Of a stretch of 64,000 nt of DNA, positions 20,201 through 27,606 are shown piece after piece. The notes beneath the pieces were generated by a model. The model did no database searches and was not told where the DNA came from. It saw only the letters and a list, made by a program, of their open reading frames with translations. The first letter of the stretch is position 1, and each line of letters opens with the position of its first letter. Both the position numbers and the translations under genes were made by a program. The DNA is from Thalassotalea_H castellviae (lineage in GTDB: Bacteria; Pseudomonadota; Gammaproteobacteria; Enterobacterales; Alteromonadaceae): the NCBI RefSeq assembly GCF_031846185.1, contig NZ_JAVRIF010000002.1, positions 62,001-126,000 on the forward strand, in the 5' to 3' direction.

Positions 20201-21838
20201 GATGCCGTGGTTATTTATGATAGAAAATTCAACATTGTAGATGTGAATAAATCTTTTCAACGTATAACGGGCAAAGCAAAACAGCAAATGATCGGTAAAC
20301 AAATGGGATTTTCTCGCTACCCAGAAAGTTTTACCCGTGACGTGAAAAAACACTTATTGAATAAAGGTGGTTGGCACGGCGAAATTGAAAGTAAGCGAGA
20401 TAACGGCGAATTATATTTAACCGACTTAAACATTGATATTATCCGAGATGAAAACAAAAGTATTTCTCATTTTGTTGGTGTTTTTTCAGACATCACTAAA
20501 CGCAAAGAAACCGAAGCTGAATTAAGAAAACTTGCTAATTCAGATACCTTAACGGGCTTACCCAATCGTTCATATTTTCAAGCAAACCAAGCACGTCTAG
20601 TCAAAAATAAAGTGCCTCATGCTTTATTAGTTTTTGATTTAGATAACTTTAAGAAAGTCAATGATTCAATGGGGCACGAAGTAGGCGATTTATTACTTTG
20701 TAAAGTTGCCAAGCGCATTAAAAACGTTGGGCGTAATTTAGATACGGTTTATCGTCTTGGTGGAGATGAATTTAGCTTAATCATTGAAGATACTAACGAC
20801 ATTCATACCATTACCACAATAGCAAAAAATATATTAAGTACTATTGCTCAACCTTTAAAGCTTAAAAACCAAGAAATAGTTCTGTATTCCAGTATTGGTA
20901 TCGTACTTTACCCTGAGGATGGTACATCACCACAAGAGTTATTAAAAAATGCTGATACAGCAATGTATCATGCAAAACATATTGGCGGTAATCAGTATCA
21001 ATTTTTCAACGGCTCTATGAATAAAAAAGCGGTAAAACGTTTACAAATTGAAGGCCTAATTCGTCATGGTTTAAAAGAAGATTATTTCTCGGTGTTTTAT
21101 CAACCTAAAATAGAAATATCTACGGGTAAAGTTGCCGGCATGGAAGCATTAGTTCGCTTTGAAACGCCAAGTAAAGGGATTATAAGTCCAGTGGTCTTTA
21201 TACCCGTATCAGAAGAAACAGGGCAAATTATTGATATTGGGGAAACCGTTTTAAGAAAATCTTGCTTTGCCACTAAGCAATGGCTTGATGCTGGGTTATT
21301 TGATGGGCGAATAGCGGTTAACCTTTCAGCAGTACAATTTACTCAACCTAACCTTGTAGGCATGATTGAAAGTATCTTAAAGGAAAGTCAACTGCCTGCT
21401 AAACACCTTGAGTTAGAGATAACGGAAGGAACGGTAATGGACTCTCCACAAAGAGCCATAGAAACCATGTTACAAATACGCGCTATGGGTATTCATCTAT
21501 CATTGGATGATTTTGGTACCGGTTATTCTTCTTTAGCCTATTTGAAAAAGTTCCCTTTAAATACCCTTAAAATCGATAAAGCGTTTGTCGACGATATTGA
21601 GTCATCTGAGCAAGGTCGTAATATGGTTGCTACGATTGTCACAATTGCACACAACCTTGGACTACAAGTGGTTGCTGAAGGGGTAGAAACCAATCAACAA
21701 CTCAGTTTCTTATCTGGGTTACGCTGCGAACAAATGCAAGGCTATTTATATAGCAAACCATTACCAGAAAAAGATTTTCGCCGATATTTACTATCTCACC
21801 AGATCACCGACAAATCTACGTCGTTTAATAAATCCTAA
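17267..21838 (+). CDS. Beta-propeller sensor with PAS-PAS-GGDEF-EAL (c-di-GMP synthesis/breakdown)
   Basis: This is a 1523-residue inner-membrane sensor. A signal peptide (to about residue 36) leads to a periplasmic domain of two-component regulator propeller repeats (IWLATQDGLNKYDG, IWVGTQNGLSRYN, and others) up to about residue 700. A Y_Y_Y domain follows (YKLNGVDENW), then one membrane helix near 802-827 and two PAS domains. The diguanylate cyclase domain has intact G-G-D-E-F at 1165-1169 and an inhibitory RxxD site (RNLD) five residues before it. The EAL domain is complete (EALVR at 1293, ELEITEG, DDFGTGYSSLAYLK, EGVET). Both activities look possible. The start codon is GTG, preceded by AAGG. 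The periplasmic ligand is not predictable; related propellers in hybrid sensors bind oligosaccharides. Confidence 0.93.
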   Translation: MQFSFNSSAFFSRYLSSYISLLFLIFLGFSSSLFAAPANYDEKLKFKHITPANGLSQSYVFDIIQDEDGYIWLATQDGLNKYDGRKFKYYRSNILNDHSLTDNYIRKLYKDSQGNIWVGTQNGLSRYNKKLDNFDNFTFNESEENSLLDNTIWEIYEDQASETSNLDIPNNLWVATAKGLHKFDADNQRFIRTKIRQPSNNTSINLKEIKSIFHDKNGNYWFNSYDQGFFVTNKHLSLDHSLHKQIQSQLGSETSQINKILLIEKEYWLATNTGVYVLDERYTLKEHYTLAETGQTPLLARNIKMASDAHIWVATDSGLKSINPLTETSKSHSYTNIIDQEYNAYTYGLLVDNTDKLWVGTLNGVFVLSPESNIIHESKYIDEELKTNITAFVKEGDKIWFSSDDNLFQYTPHKKPLKIDIQLEGNITLLTKGDTHLFIVTDKFKLYKLNFKSNEITEELNWEEQSNHNGLNKLYYNQGKIWYVDNSQKLSNYDIQSEMFTSFSQLPFLFTNIHINNKNKIWLTSQDNKLYQFLTNKNKVEELNFKNESNFIIKNTSSINSSSFTIALGSNSQGLLVIDLINKTSQLYNEENLLSNNFVADIVIDSKNNLWISTNRGISSIQSENKIVTAYDNDHMLDNNEYLFQSSLIDKQGIIYFGTNSGFHYFSPDELLNSKQVINKPILSNLLIANKKIKIEENKQSKTYTLPEKLNNLSTIKLQYIHSPFSIEFISPNAKLPTQIGYKYKLNGVDENWLETDKDNLRATYTNLNAGTYRFEVQAFDIFDPNIFQSKSIDIKIMPPWWLSNSAVLIYTLIVLLFLAYLLQQFRHKRLYHLQIKASEERLKLSLWGSGDEMWDWNIKRGKIYRSNIWGILEFPQDGKRNLGNDGDNETNINQDDIAKITHALQEHFDDKTEHFEATYRVKDKDNHWIWVLDRGKIVERDDNNQPTRMTGTLKDISQIKKADERLKLFAKCIENISDAVVIYDRKFNIVDVNKSFQRITGKAKQQMIGKQMGFSRYPESFTRDVKKHLLNKGGWHGEIESKRDNGELYLTDLNIDIIRDENKSISHFVGVFSDITKRKETEAELRKLANSDTLTGLPNRSYFQANQARLVKNKVPHALLVFDLDNFKKVNDSMGHEVGDLLLCKVAKRIKNVGRNLDTVYRLGGDEFSLIIEDTNDIHTITTIAKNILSTIAQPLKLKNQEIVLYSSIGIVLYPEDGTSPQELLKNADTAMYHAKHIGGNQYQFFNGSMNKKAVKRLQIEGLIRHGLKEDYFSVFYQPKIEISTGKVAGMEALVRFETPSKGIISPVVFIPVSEETGQIIDIGETVLRKSCFATKQWLDAGLFDGRIAVNLSAVQFTQPNLVGMIESILKESQLPAKHLELEITEGTVMDSPQRAIETMLQIRAMGIHLSLDDFGTGYSSLAYLKKFPLNTLKIDKAFVDDIESSEQGRNMVATIVTIAHNLGLQVVAEGVETNQQLSFLSGLRCEQMQGYLYSKPLPEKDFRRYLLSHQITDKSTSFNKS

Positions 21839-21880
21839 ATCACTTCAGTGCTGACAACTTTATGACGGTCAGTTAAATCC

Positions 21881-21913
21881 TTCGCAAGGCCAATAAAAAT
21901 ATGGCTTTGCGAA
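21881..21913. other. Stem-loop between the sensor gene and the repeat-peptide gene
   Basis: Two 12-base arms (TTCGCAAGGCCA and TGGCTTTGCGAA) pair fully with one G-U wobble around a 9-base AT-rich loop. No T-run follows on either strand. It is either a weak terminator for the sensor gene or a structured leader for the peptide gene that starts about 60 bases later. Confidence 0.5.
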
Positions 21914-21974
21914 TTGGCACACTTATAGCTTAACTTCCTTCGAGTTATTTAACCAATCAGAAAGGAATATATAA

Positions 21975-22253
21975 ATGTTAAGTTCAATAATTTTATCTCT
22001 AGCGATGAACGCAGCCCCAGTTCCAAGTGCTGATATTGTAAAGTTAGATATAAACGAAGTAGGTACAAAACGCCAAGCTATCAGACTGAATAATAAGTTT
22101 GAGCTAGAGCAAGCTGGTACAAAACGCCAAGCTATCAGACTAAATAATAAGTTTGAGCTAGAGCAAACAGGTACAAAACGCCAAGCTATCAGACTAAATA
22201 ATAAGTTTGAGCTAGAGCAAACAGGTACAAAACGCCAAGCTATCAGACTTTAG
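21975..22253 (+). CDS. Repeat peptide with exported-looking N-terminus and 18-residue tandem repeats
   Basis: I do not recognise this 92-residue protein. A short hydrophobic N-terminus (MLSSIILSLAMNAAPVPSA) resembles a signal peptide, though it has no positive charge before the hydrophobic stretch. It is followed by GTKRQAIRL four times, joined by three copies of NNKFELEQ(A/T). The segment before the first copy (VKLDINEV) resembles the linker KFELEQT, so it may be a diverged older unit. Each unit alternates hydrophobic and polar residues around NN, which could form strand-turn-strand. AAAGGAA precedes the ATG at good spacing, and repeats are in whole codons, both of which support real translation. 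No processing enzyme gene is adjacent. Confidence 0.65.
   Translation: MLSSIILSLAMNAAPVPSADIVKLDINEVGTKRQAIRLNNKFELEQAGTKRQAIRLNNKFELEQTGTKRQAIRLNNKFELEQTGTKRQAIRL
22062..22250 (+). repeat. 54-base in-frame tandem repeat, three full copies plus a half copy
   Basis: Copies begin at 22062, 22116, 22170 and 22224; the last is 27 bases and ends at the stop codon. Copies differ from one another by only a few bases (a G/A change after AGACT, and GCTG against ACAG at the junction). This is consistent with recent expansion. The unit is 18 codons, so copy-number change keeps the frame. Confidence 0.95.
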
Positions 22254-22262
22254 GAGTTTATT

Positions 22263-22367
22263 ATGATCAAATTAATCAAAGCGTTATTTGTTGAAACACC
22301 AAAAGAAAATGCAATTGCTGCGACAATTGTTATTAAAGAAATGCCTGCTAAATCTTTGTGGTCTTAA
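22263..22367 (+). CDS. 34-residue ORF coupled to the repeat-peptide gene
   Basis: This short ORF (beginning MIKLIKALFVETPKEN) is not recognised. Its ribosome-binding site AGGAG overlaps the stop codon of the repeat-peptide gene and lies 6 bases before the ATG, which is strong evidence for coupled translation. It ends early with KSLWS. The +1 frame just before this stop continues open with a protein-like sequence to 22473 (NIPTRDLPEIFATRTLAAIL). The gene may therefore be a frameshifted or programmed-frameshift form of a protein of about 70 residues. Confidence 0.5.
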   Translation: MIKLIKALFVETPKENAIAATIVIKEMPAKSLWS

Positions 22368-22473
22368 TCTAAACATACCAACAAGAGATTTACCTGAGAT
22401 ATTCGCTACACGGACGTTAGCGGCTATATTATTAGCCAGAAAGGAAGCAATCAAAAACAGCTCAATAGCCTGA
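22345..22473 (+). pseudogene. Possible +1-frame continuation of the preceding small ORF
   Basis: In the +1 frame relative to the 34-residue ORF, codons read NLCGLNLNIPTRDLPEIFATRT and then LAAILLARKEAIKNSSIA before a stop (given in two parts). No good start codon and ribosome site belongs to this frame alone. The only upstream starts are TTG or ATG codons in the other gene's body. Either a single-base indel broke one gene, or ribosomes shift frame near TCTTTGTGG. No family is recognised. Confidence 0.3.
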
Positions 22474-22499
22474 TTACCCTCCCTTATCTAATCCGTTAA

Positions 22500-22703
22500 T
22501 TACGCACGAAAAATTAAACAATTAAATCCGAATAATCGATTTATTTTCATTCGCTTTTTCATGTTAAACATTGGCCAAATAAATGGACCAAACATGAAAC
22601 CAGCAAATGCCCAACGCTTACGACCTAAACCGTTTGATAAAGCTTGGCAATAGAAAAAAATAGAAAACATTAGTGCAACGATAACAACAAGTAACGACAA
22701 CAT
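22500..22703 (-). CDS. Small membrane protein of unknown function
   Basis: This 67-residue protein has one clear hydrophobic helix at residues 1-22 (MLSLLVVIVALMFSIFFYCQ). A second moderately hydrophobic segment (WAFAGFMFGPFIWPMF) follows an LGRKR basic turn, giving a likely two-helix hairpin. The tail is basic. ATG is preceded by AGGTAAAG. The pattern LGRKRWAFAGFMFGPFIWP looks like that of small inner-membrane proteins in marine gammaproteobacteria, but I cannot assign a function. It faces the repeat-peptide genes. Confidence 0.6.
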   Translation of the reverse strand: MLSLLVVIVALMFSIFFYCQALSNGLGRKRWAFAGFMFGPFIWPMFNMKKRMKINRLFGFNCLIFRA

Positions 22704-22827
22704 ACTTTACCTAAGCTTTAATGATTAATAACTTACAAATCTTGATGGCGAGCAATATAATGCAATTAGAGTTTTTATTCAAATAATTTAGCATTAATTT
22801 GTTCAAACCCTACTAAAGGATCAGATT

Positions 22828-22857
22828 AAAAAAGAGGCAAAAATTTGCCCCCTTTTA
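22828..22857 (-). terminator. Likely terminator of the fadIJ operon
   Basis: Read on the minus strand, an A/G-rich arm pairs through GGCAAA/TTTGCC with a T-rich arm that ends in CTTTTTT, about 65 bases after the fadJ stop. One bulge interrupts the stem. Confidence 0.6.
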
Positions 22858-22920
22858 TACAAAGTTTGCCGCCCTACCCGGAAATAAATTTCCGAATATT
22901 CGACTTTTACTCTTAGCTAC

Positions 22921-25062
22921 TTATTCATAAAATTTAGCGTTACATTCAGCCATCTCTACTAGCTTAGAGCAAGGAGCGAATCGTTCTCCACATTCATGCT
23001 TAAACGTATTCATTTGTTTGACCACTTCAGTTGCACCAATGTTATCAATATAGTTAAAAGGTCCCCCTAAGAACGGCGGAAAACCTATACCAAAAATAGC
23101 ACCGATATCACCGTCTCTTGCATTTCTAATGATACCTTCATCTAAACACCTTACCGCTTCATTTAGCATCATATAAACACAACGTAGACTTATTTGTTCT
23201 ATAGATAGTTTCTCTTGCTTAGTGATTGACAACAATGGATAAACCGTTTCATCAACAAGTTTCTTTTTTGTCCCATACTGATAAAAGCCTTTTTTCACTT
23301 TTCTTCCTAAGCGACCATCAGCAATTAATTTATTAAATGCTTCAGGGGGTGAAAAACGATCGCCTAATTCAGCTTGTAAAATAGGACCTATTTTCGCGCC
23401 AATATCAATACCCACCTCATCAAGTAATTGCATTGGACCTACTGGGAAGCCAAACTTCACTAATGCTTTGTCTAACTTTTCAACGGGCTCTCCGGCAAGT
23501 AATAATTGTGCCGCTTCGTTCATGTAAGGCGCAAGAATACGGTTCACATAAAAACCAGCTTTATCCTTAACCACAATAGGAGTTTTGCCTTGTTTTTTCG
23601 CTAAGGCAACGGTGGTTGAAATTGTCTGATCCGAGGTTTTATCATGGGCAATAATTTCAGCAAGCGGCATTTTATCAACGGGTGAAAAATAATGCAGGCC
23701 AATCACGTTTTCAGGGCGTTGAGCTAACTGCGCGATTTGACCTATCGGTAAGCTGGAAGTATTACTAGCAAAAATCGTAGATTCTTTACAATGGCTCTCA
23801 ATATCAGCCACCATATTTTGTTTTAATGTTAAGTCTTCAAATACCGCTTCTATGACTACATCAACATTTTTAAACCCTGAATAATCAGTAGTACCGGTGA
23901 TCATGCTCAGTTGTTTTTGCATTTCGCTTTTCTTCATAAAGCGACGTTTTACTTTTTTATTGAGCAAATCAAAACTGTATTTAAGCGCTGAATGTATGCC
24001 TTTTTGATTAATATCTTTGATGCGAACTGGAAATTTAGCTTTCGTGGCCGTTACAAATGCAATGCCCCCGCCCATCAATCCACCACCAAGTACACCGATA
24101 TTTTCGATAGCGGCAGCGTCAACACCTTCAATGCCCTGCTCTTTCTTCATATCAGTAGTCGCAAAAAATATTTGTCGCAACTGAGCTGAAACATCTGTCA
24201 TCGCCAAATGGCCAAAATGATCCGCCTCAAGTTGATAACCTTTCGCTTGAGATTGCTCAACACCCGTTTTAATACAATCAATAATTTTTAATGGTGCCGG
24301 ATAATTACCTTTGGTTTTTGACAACACCGTTTTAGTGGCTTGATTAAATAACACTTTACGACCAAAAGGTGTGCGTTCTAAAACTTTACCCACGAGATTT
24401 AATTTCACCACTTTAGTCGCTTGAGCACCGGCTTTCACTTTACCCGAAAGTATAAATTTCTCGGCAACCTCAACTAATACGGTATTAGGCACAACATCCA
24501 GCACTAAGCCTGCTTTCAATGCCTGTTTAGCGCGAAGTTGTTTACCCGTTAGCATCATATCTAATGCTTTTTGGATCCCAACTAGTTTAGGTAAACGTTG
24601 AGTACCACCACTACCTGGTAATAAGCCTAACTGAACTTCAGGTAAACCTAATGCTGTTTTCGGATTATCACTACATACTCGCTCATGACAAGCCATCGCT
24701 AACTCTAAACCGCCACCTAAACATGGACCGTCGATTGCAGCGATAACCGGAATTGTTAACGATTCAATTTGATCAAAGATCATTTGTCCTTTGCGTGATA
24801 AAGCCGTTGCTTCTTCAGCCGTTTGACAATCAGCAATCATGTTAATATCAGCGCCAGCTACGAAAGAGTCTTTTTTACCGCTCAATAAAACCAAGCCTTT
24901 TAGACTAGTGTCGGCTTTGATTTCTTGTAAAACCTCGGCAATTTCTTCTGCAAATTCGGCTTTCAAAGTATTCATCGATTCATTTGCCACATCCATGACT
25001 AAATGAGCAATATTATTTTCTTGACGAATTAGTGTGAAGGTATTTGTTTTTTTCTCAGTCAT
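22921..25062 (-). CDS. fadJ: Fatty acid oxidation complex alpha subunit FadJ
   Basis: This is a multifunctional beta-oxidation enzyme: enoyl-CoA hydratase/isomerase at the N-terminus and 3-hydroxyacyl-CoA dehydrogenase in the C-terminal half. The crotonase oxyanion region GPCLGGGLELAMACHERV and SGGTQRLPKL are visible. The NAD-binding GVLGGGLMGGGIA and the dehydrogenase signature around GLHYFSPVDKMPLAEII follow. I start at the ATG at 25062 (MTEKKTNTF), giving 713 residues against 714 in E. coli. This ATG overlaps the fadI stop as TAATG, and the longer open frame upstream runs inside fadI. Confidence 0.96.
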   Translation of the reverse strand: MTEKKTNTFTLIRQENNIAHLVMDVANESMNTLKAEFAEEIAEVLQEIKADTSLKGLVLLSGKKDSFVAGADINMIADCQTAEEATALSRKGQMIFDQIESLTIPVIAAIDGPCLGGGLELAMACHERVCSDNPKTALGLPEVQLGLLPGSGGTQRLPKLVGIQKALDMMLTGKQLRAKQALKAGLVLDVVPNTVLVEVAEKFILSGKVKAGAQATKVVKLNLVGKVLERTPFGRKVLFNQATKTVLSKTKGNYPAPLKIIDCIKTGVEQSQAKGYQLEADHFGHLAMTDVSAQLRQIFFATTDMKKEQGIEGVDAAAIENIGVLGGGLMGGGIAFVTATKAKFPVRIKDINQKGIHSALKYSFDLLNKKVKRRFMKKSEMQKQLSMITGTTDYSGFKNVDVVIEAVFEDLTLKQNMVADIESHCKESTIFASNTSSLPIGQIAQLAQRPENVIGLHYFSPVDKMPLAEIIAHDKTSDQTISTTVALAKKQGKTPIVVKDKAGFYVNRILAPYMNEAAQLLLAGEPVEKLDKALVKFGFPVGPMQLLDEVGIDIGAKIGPILQAELGDRFSPPEAFNKLIADGRLGRKVKKGFYQYGTKKKLVDETVYPLLSITKQEKLSIEQISLRCVYMMLNEAVRCLDEGIIRNARDGDIGAIFGIGFPPFLGGPFNYIDNIGATEVVKQMNTFKHECGERFAPCSKLVEMAECNAKFYE

Positions 25063-26366
25063 TAGTCTGTCTCCACTATCATTGCAGCACCTAAACCACC
25101 AGCAGCACATGCTGTAGTTAAACCAGTTCCACCACCACGACGTTTTAATTCATTTAGGGTTTGTACAATTAATCGCGTGCCTGTTGCTGCAAATGGATGT
25201 CCATAAGCAAGAGAGCCGCCCATTACATTGAATTTATCCATATCGATATCACCAATCGCCTTATCACGACCAAGATTTTCTTGGGCAAATTTATTACTAG
25301 CAAACATTTTCATATTGGCTAATGCTTGTGCAGCAAAAGCTTCATGCATTTCAATTAAATCTAAATCTTTCAATTCCATACCCGCACGTTTAAGTGCTAT
25401 TGGCGTGGCATAACTTGGTCCCATCAGCATATCTTGCCAAACATCTATTGCGGCAAACCCATAACTTCGAATGTAACCAAGTGGCTGGTATCCTAATTCT
25501 TTCGCTCGACCTTCTCGCATCATTAAAACGGCTGAAGCGCCATCGGTAAGCGCGGTACTATTTGCCGCGGTCACTGTGCCGTGTTTACGGTCAAAACACG
25601 GACGCAATTTAGCGTAACCGGCTAATTCTGAGTTATCTCTAAAACAATTATCTTTATCGATGAAAGCATTATAAGGTTCTACATGAGCGGCCATCACTTC
25701 ACCATCAAGTTTGCCCTCTTGCCAGCTTTTAGTCGCTAAAGTGTGAGAGCGATGCGCTAATTCATCTTGCGCCTGTCGAGAAATTTGATGAGTTTTCGCC
25801 ATTTGCTCTGCCGTTTGCCCCATAGAAATACCGGTAGAGTATTCAGCAACAGCAGGTGGAACCGGTAAAATATCTTTAAATCGTAATGATTTAAGAATTG
25901 ACAATTTTTGCCCTAAGGTTTTCGTTTTACTTAAATCAAGTAAAGAGCGTGCGAATTTTTTAGATAAACCTATTGGAGCAACAGAAGAAGAGTCAGCGCC
26001 ACCCGCCACCCCAACATCAACAATGCCCGCCATGATGGATTCTGCCACATTGACTGTTGACTGAAAGCTAGTTGCACACGCTCTTGATACACTGTAAGCG
26101 TCGGTATGAACATTCATGCCGGTACCCAAAACAATTTCACGCGCGATGTTTGGCGCTTCGGGCATTTGAACCACTTGGCCAAACACTAATTGCTCAATAA
26201 TTTCGGGATCAACATCATTGCGTTTAATGAGTTCATTTACCACCAACTTACCTAAATCAACAGCAGGGACGCCGTGAAAAGCCGTAGCTTGTTTAGCAAA
26301 AGGAGTTCGCAAACCTGCGACAATGGCGATGCGTTCACCTTTTGCTGTTTGTAATTTAATTGTCAT
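25062..26366 (-). CDS. fadI: 3-ketoacyl-CoA thiolase FadI
   Basis: FadI is the beta subunit of the FadIJ complex and cleaves 3-ketoacyl-CoA to acetyl-CoA and a shortened acyl-CoA. The acylated cysteine lies in SVSRACATSFQS, the conserved histidine segment in NVMGGSLAYGHPFAATG, and the second cysteine in TTACAAGGLGAAMI. The 434 residues match FadI rather than FadA. It is the first gene of the fadIJ pair and overlaps fadJ by one base. The upstream gap of about 260 bases is shared with the divergent MoxR operon. Confidence 0.96.
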   Translation of the reverse strand: MTIKLQTAKGERIAIVAGLRTPFAKQATAFHGVPAVDLGKLVVNELIKRNDVDPEIIEQLVFGQVVQMPEAPNIAREIVLGTGMNVHTDAYSVSRACATSFQSTVNVAESIMAGIVDVGVAGGADSSSVAPIGLSKKFARSLLDLSKTKTLGQKLSILKSLRFKDILPVPPAVAEYSTGISMGQTAEQMAKTHQISRQAQDELAHRSHTLATKSWQEGKLDGEVMAAHVEPYNAFIDKDNCFRDNSELAGYAKLRPCFDRKHGTVTAANSTALTDGASAVLMMREGRAKELGYQPLGYIRSYGFAAIDVWQDMLMGPSYATPIALKRAGMELKDLDLIEMHEAFAAQALANMKMFASNKFAQENLGRDKAIGDIDMDKFNVMGGSLAYGHPFAATGTRLIVQTLNELKRRGGGTGLTTACAAGGLGAAMIVETD

Positions 26367-26561
26367 TGTTGATCCTTAAATTTATAGTACAAAACAAGAG
26401 GTCTGACCTCTTAACTTTTATTCCATTCTAACGTGTTAAATTGATATTTCAACTCAAAGCCGATGATAGAAATTATTTTTTCTTTATGATGACTCGTATC
26501 ACGTAGATTATTCGTAATAAATTTACTTACAATTTTATATTGGTACTTGTATTTCAATTGA

Positions 26562-26589
26562 GGAACCATATATAAATCCTAAGGTCGAA
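26562..26589 (+). promoter_or_regulatory. Candidate ECF-type promoter for the MoxR/Bat operon
   Basis: GGAACC is followed after 16 bases by GTCGAA, about 40 bases before the MoxR start. This resembles the GGAAC / GTC pattern used by RpoE-like sigma factors, and such a factor is encoded at the end of the same gene set. It is a match by eye only, with the -10 part partly off consensus. Confidence 0.3.
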
Positions 26590-26629
26590 ACTTTCTCGTA
26601 ACTCTTTAAACAAATAAGAATAAACCATT

Positions 26630-27586
26630 ATGGCTATTGAACATTTTTCTTCTCTCAAAGAACACTTATCAGAACAAATTATCGGACAACATGCATTAGT
26701 AGAGAATTTACTCATTGCCTTATTAGCAAATGGTCATTTAATTGTAGAAGGTCCTCCAGGTCTTGCAAAAACACGTGCAGTTAATTCATTAGCTCAAGGT
26801 TTAGAAGCTGACTTTCACCGCGTACAATTTACCCCAGATCTTTTACCTGCTGATTTAACCGGTACTGACATTTATCGCCCTGAAGACGGCACATTTGTCT
26901 TTCAACCTGGGCCTTTATTTAGAAACTTAGTATTAGCTGATGAAATAAACCGTGCTCCTGCTAAGGTGCAATCTGCGTTATTAGAAGCCATGGCGGAAGG
27001 GCAAATAACCGTTGGTCGTAACACTTACCCTTTACCTGATTTATTTTTAGTCATGGCAACCCAAAACCCAATTGAGCAAGAAGGTACGTATCCTTTACCG
27101 GAAGCGCAATTAGACCGATTTTTAATGCATGTTGAAATTGACTACCCGGATGCAGCAAGTGAATTAGCTATCCTTAAGCTTAATCGTGGCGAAGCCATCA
27201 AACACGAGCAGAAGAAAACTCAGGAAATAAGCCAAGAGAATATTTTCGCCGCTCGTGAAGAAGTCATGAAAATACACATGGCCCCTGCGATAGAAAAATA
27301 TATTGTTGATCTGATCATGGCAACTCGTCAGCCAGAAAAATATGACGACAACCTCAAAAAATGGTTAGCGTTTGGTGCAAGTCCTCGAGCGACTATTGCT
27401 TTAGATAGATGTGCCAGAGCAAGAGCTTGGTTGCAAGGTCGAGATTTTGTTGGTCCAGAAGATGTCCAAGCCGTTTTCCATAATGTACTACGCCATCGTA
27501 TTTTACTAACTTATCAAGCAGAAGCCGAAGGGATCAGCAGTAATCAATTACTCGATCACTTATTAAGTTTAGTGGCGATATCTTAA
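26630..27586 (+). CDS. MoxR-family AAA+ ATPase
   Basis: MoxR proteins are chaperone-like AAA+ ATPases that act with von Willebrand A proteins. Walker A is GPPGLAKT (residues 41-48), Walker B is LVLADEINRAP, and sensor motifs follow (MATQNPIEQEGTYPLPEAQ, FGASPRA). The 318 residues are normal. It is the first gene of a tight six-gene run with DUF58, DUF4381, two VWA proteins and BatD, the classical Bat arrangement. The role in aerotolerance or envelope stress is known only from a few bacteria. Confidence 0.95.
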   Translation: MAIEHFSSLKEHLSEQIIGQHALVENLLIALLANGHLIVEGPPGLAKTRAVNSLAQGLEADFHRVQFTPDLLPADLTGTDIYRPEDGTFVFQPGPLFRNLVLADEINRAPAKVQSALLEAMAEGQITVGRNTYPLPDLFLVMATQNPIEQEGTYPLPEAQLDRFLMHVEIDYPDAASELAILKLNRGEAIKHEQKKTQEISQENIFAAREEVMKIHMAPAIEKYIVDLIMATRQPEKYDDNLKKWLAFGASPRATIALDRCARARAWLQGRDFVGPEDVQAVFHNVLRHRILLTYQAEAEGISSNQLLDHLLSLVAIS

Positions 27587-27606
27587 ATAAAAGGATTATT
27601 TAAGAC

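Noticed and set aside
22062..22250. Regular direct repeats that might be a CRISPR array
   Set aside because: The repeats are directly adjacent, 54 bases long with no unique spacers, and lie wholly within an in-frame ORF. No cas gene is near.
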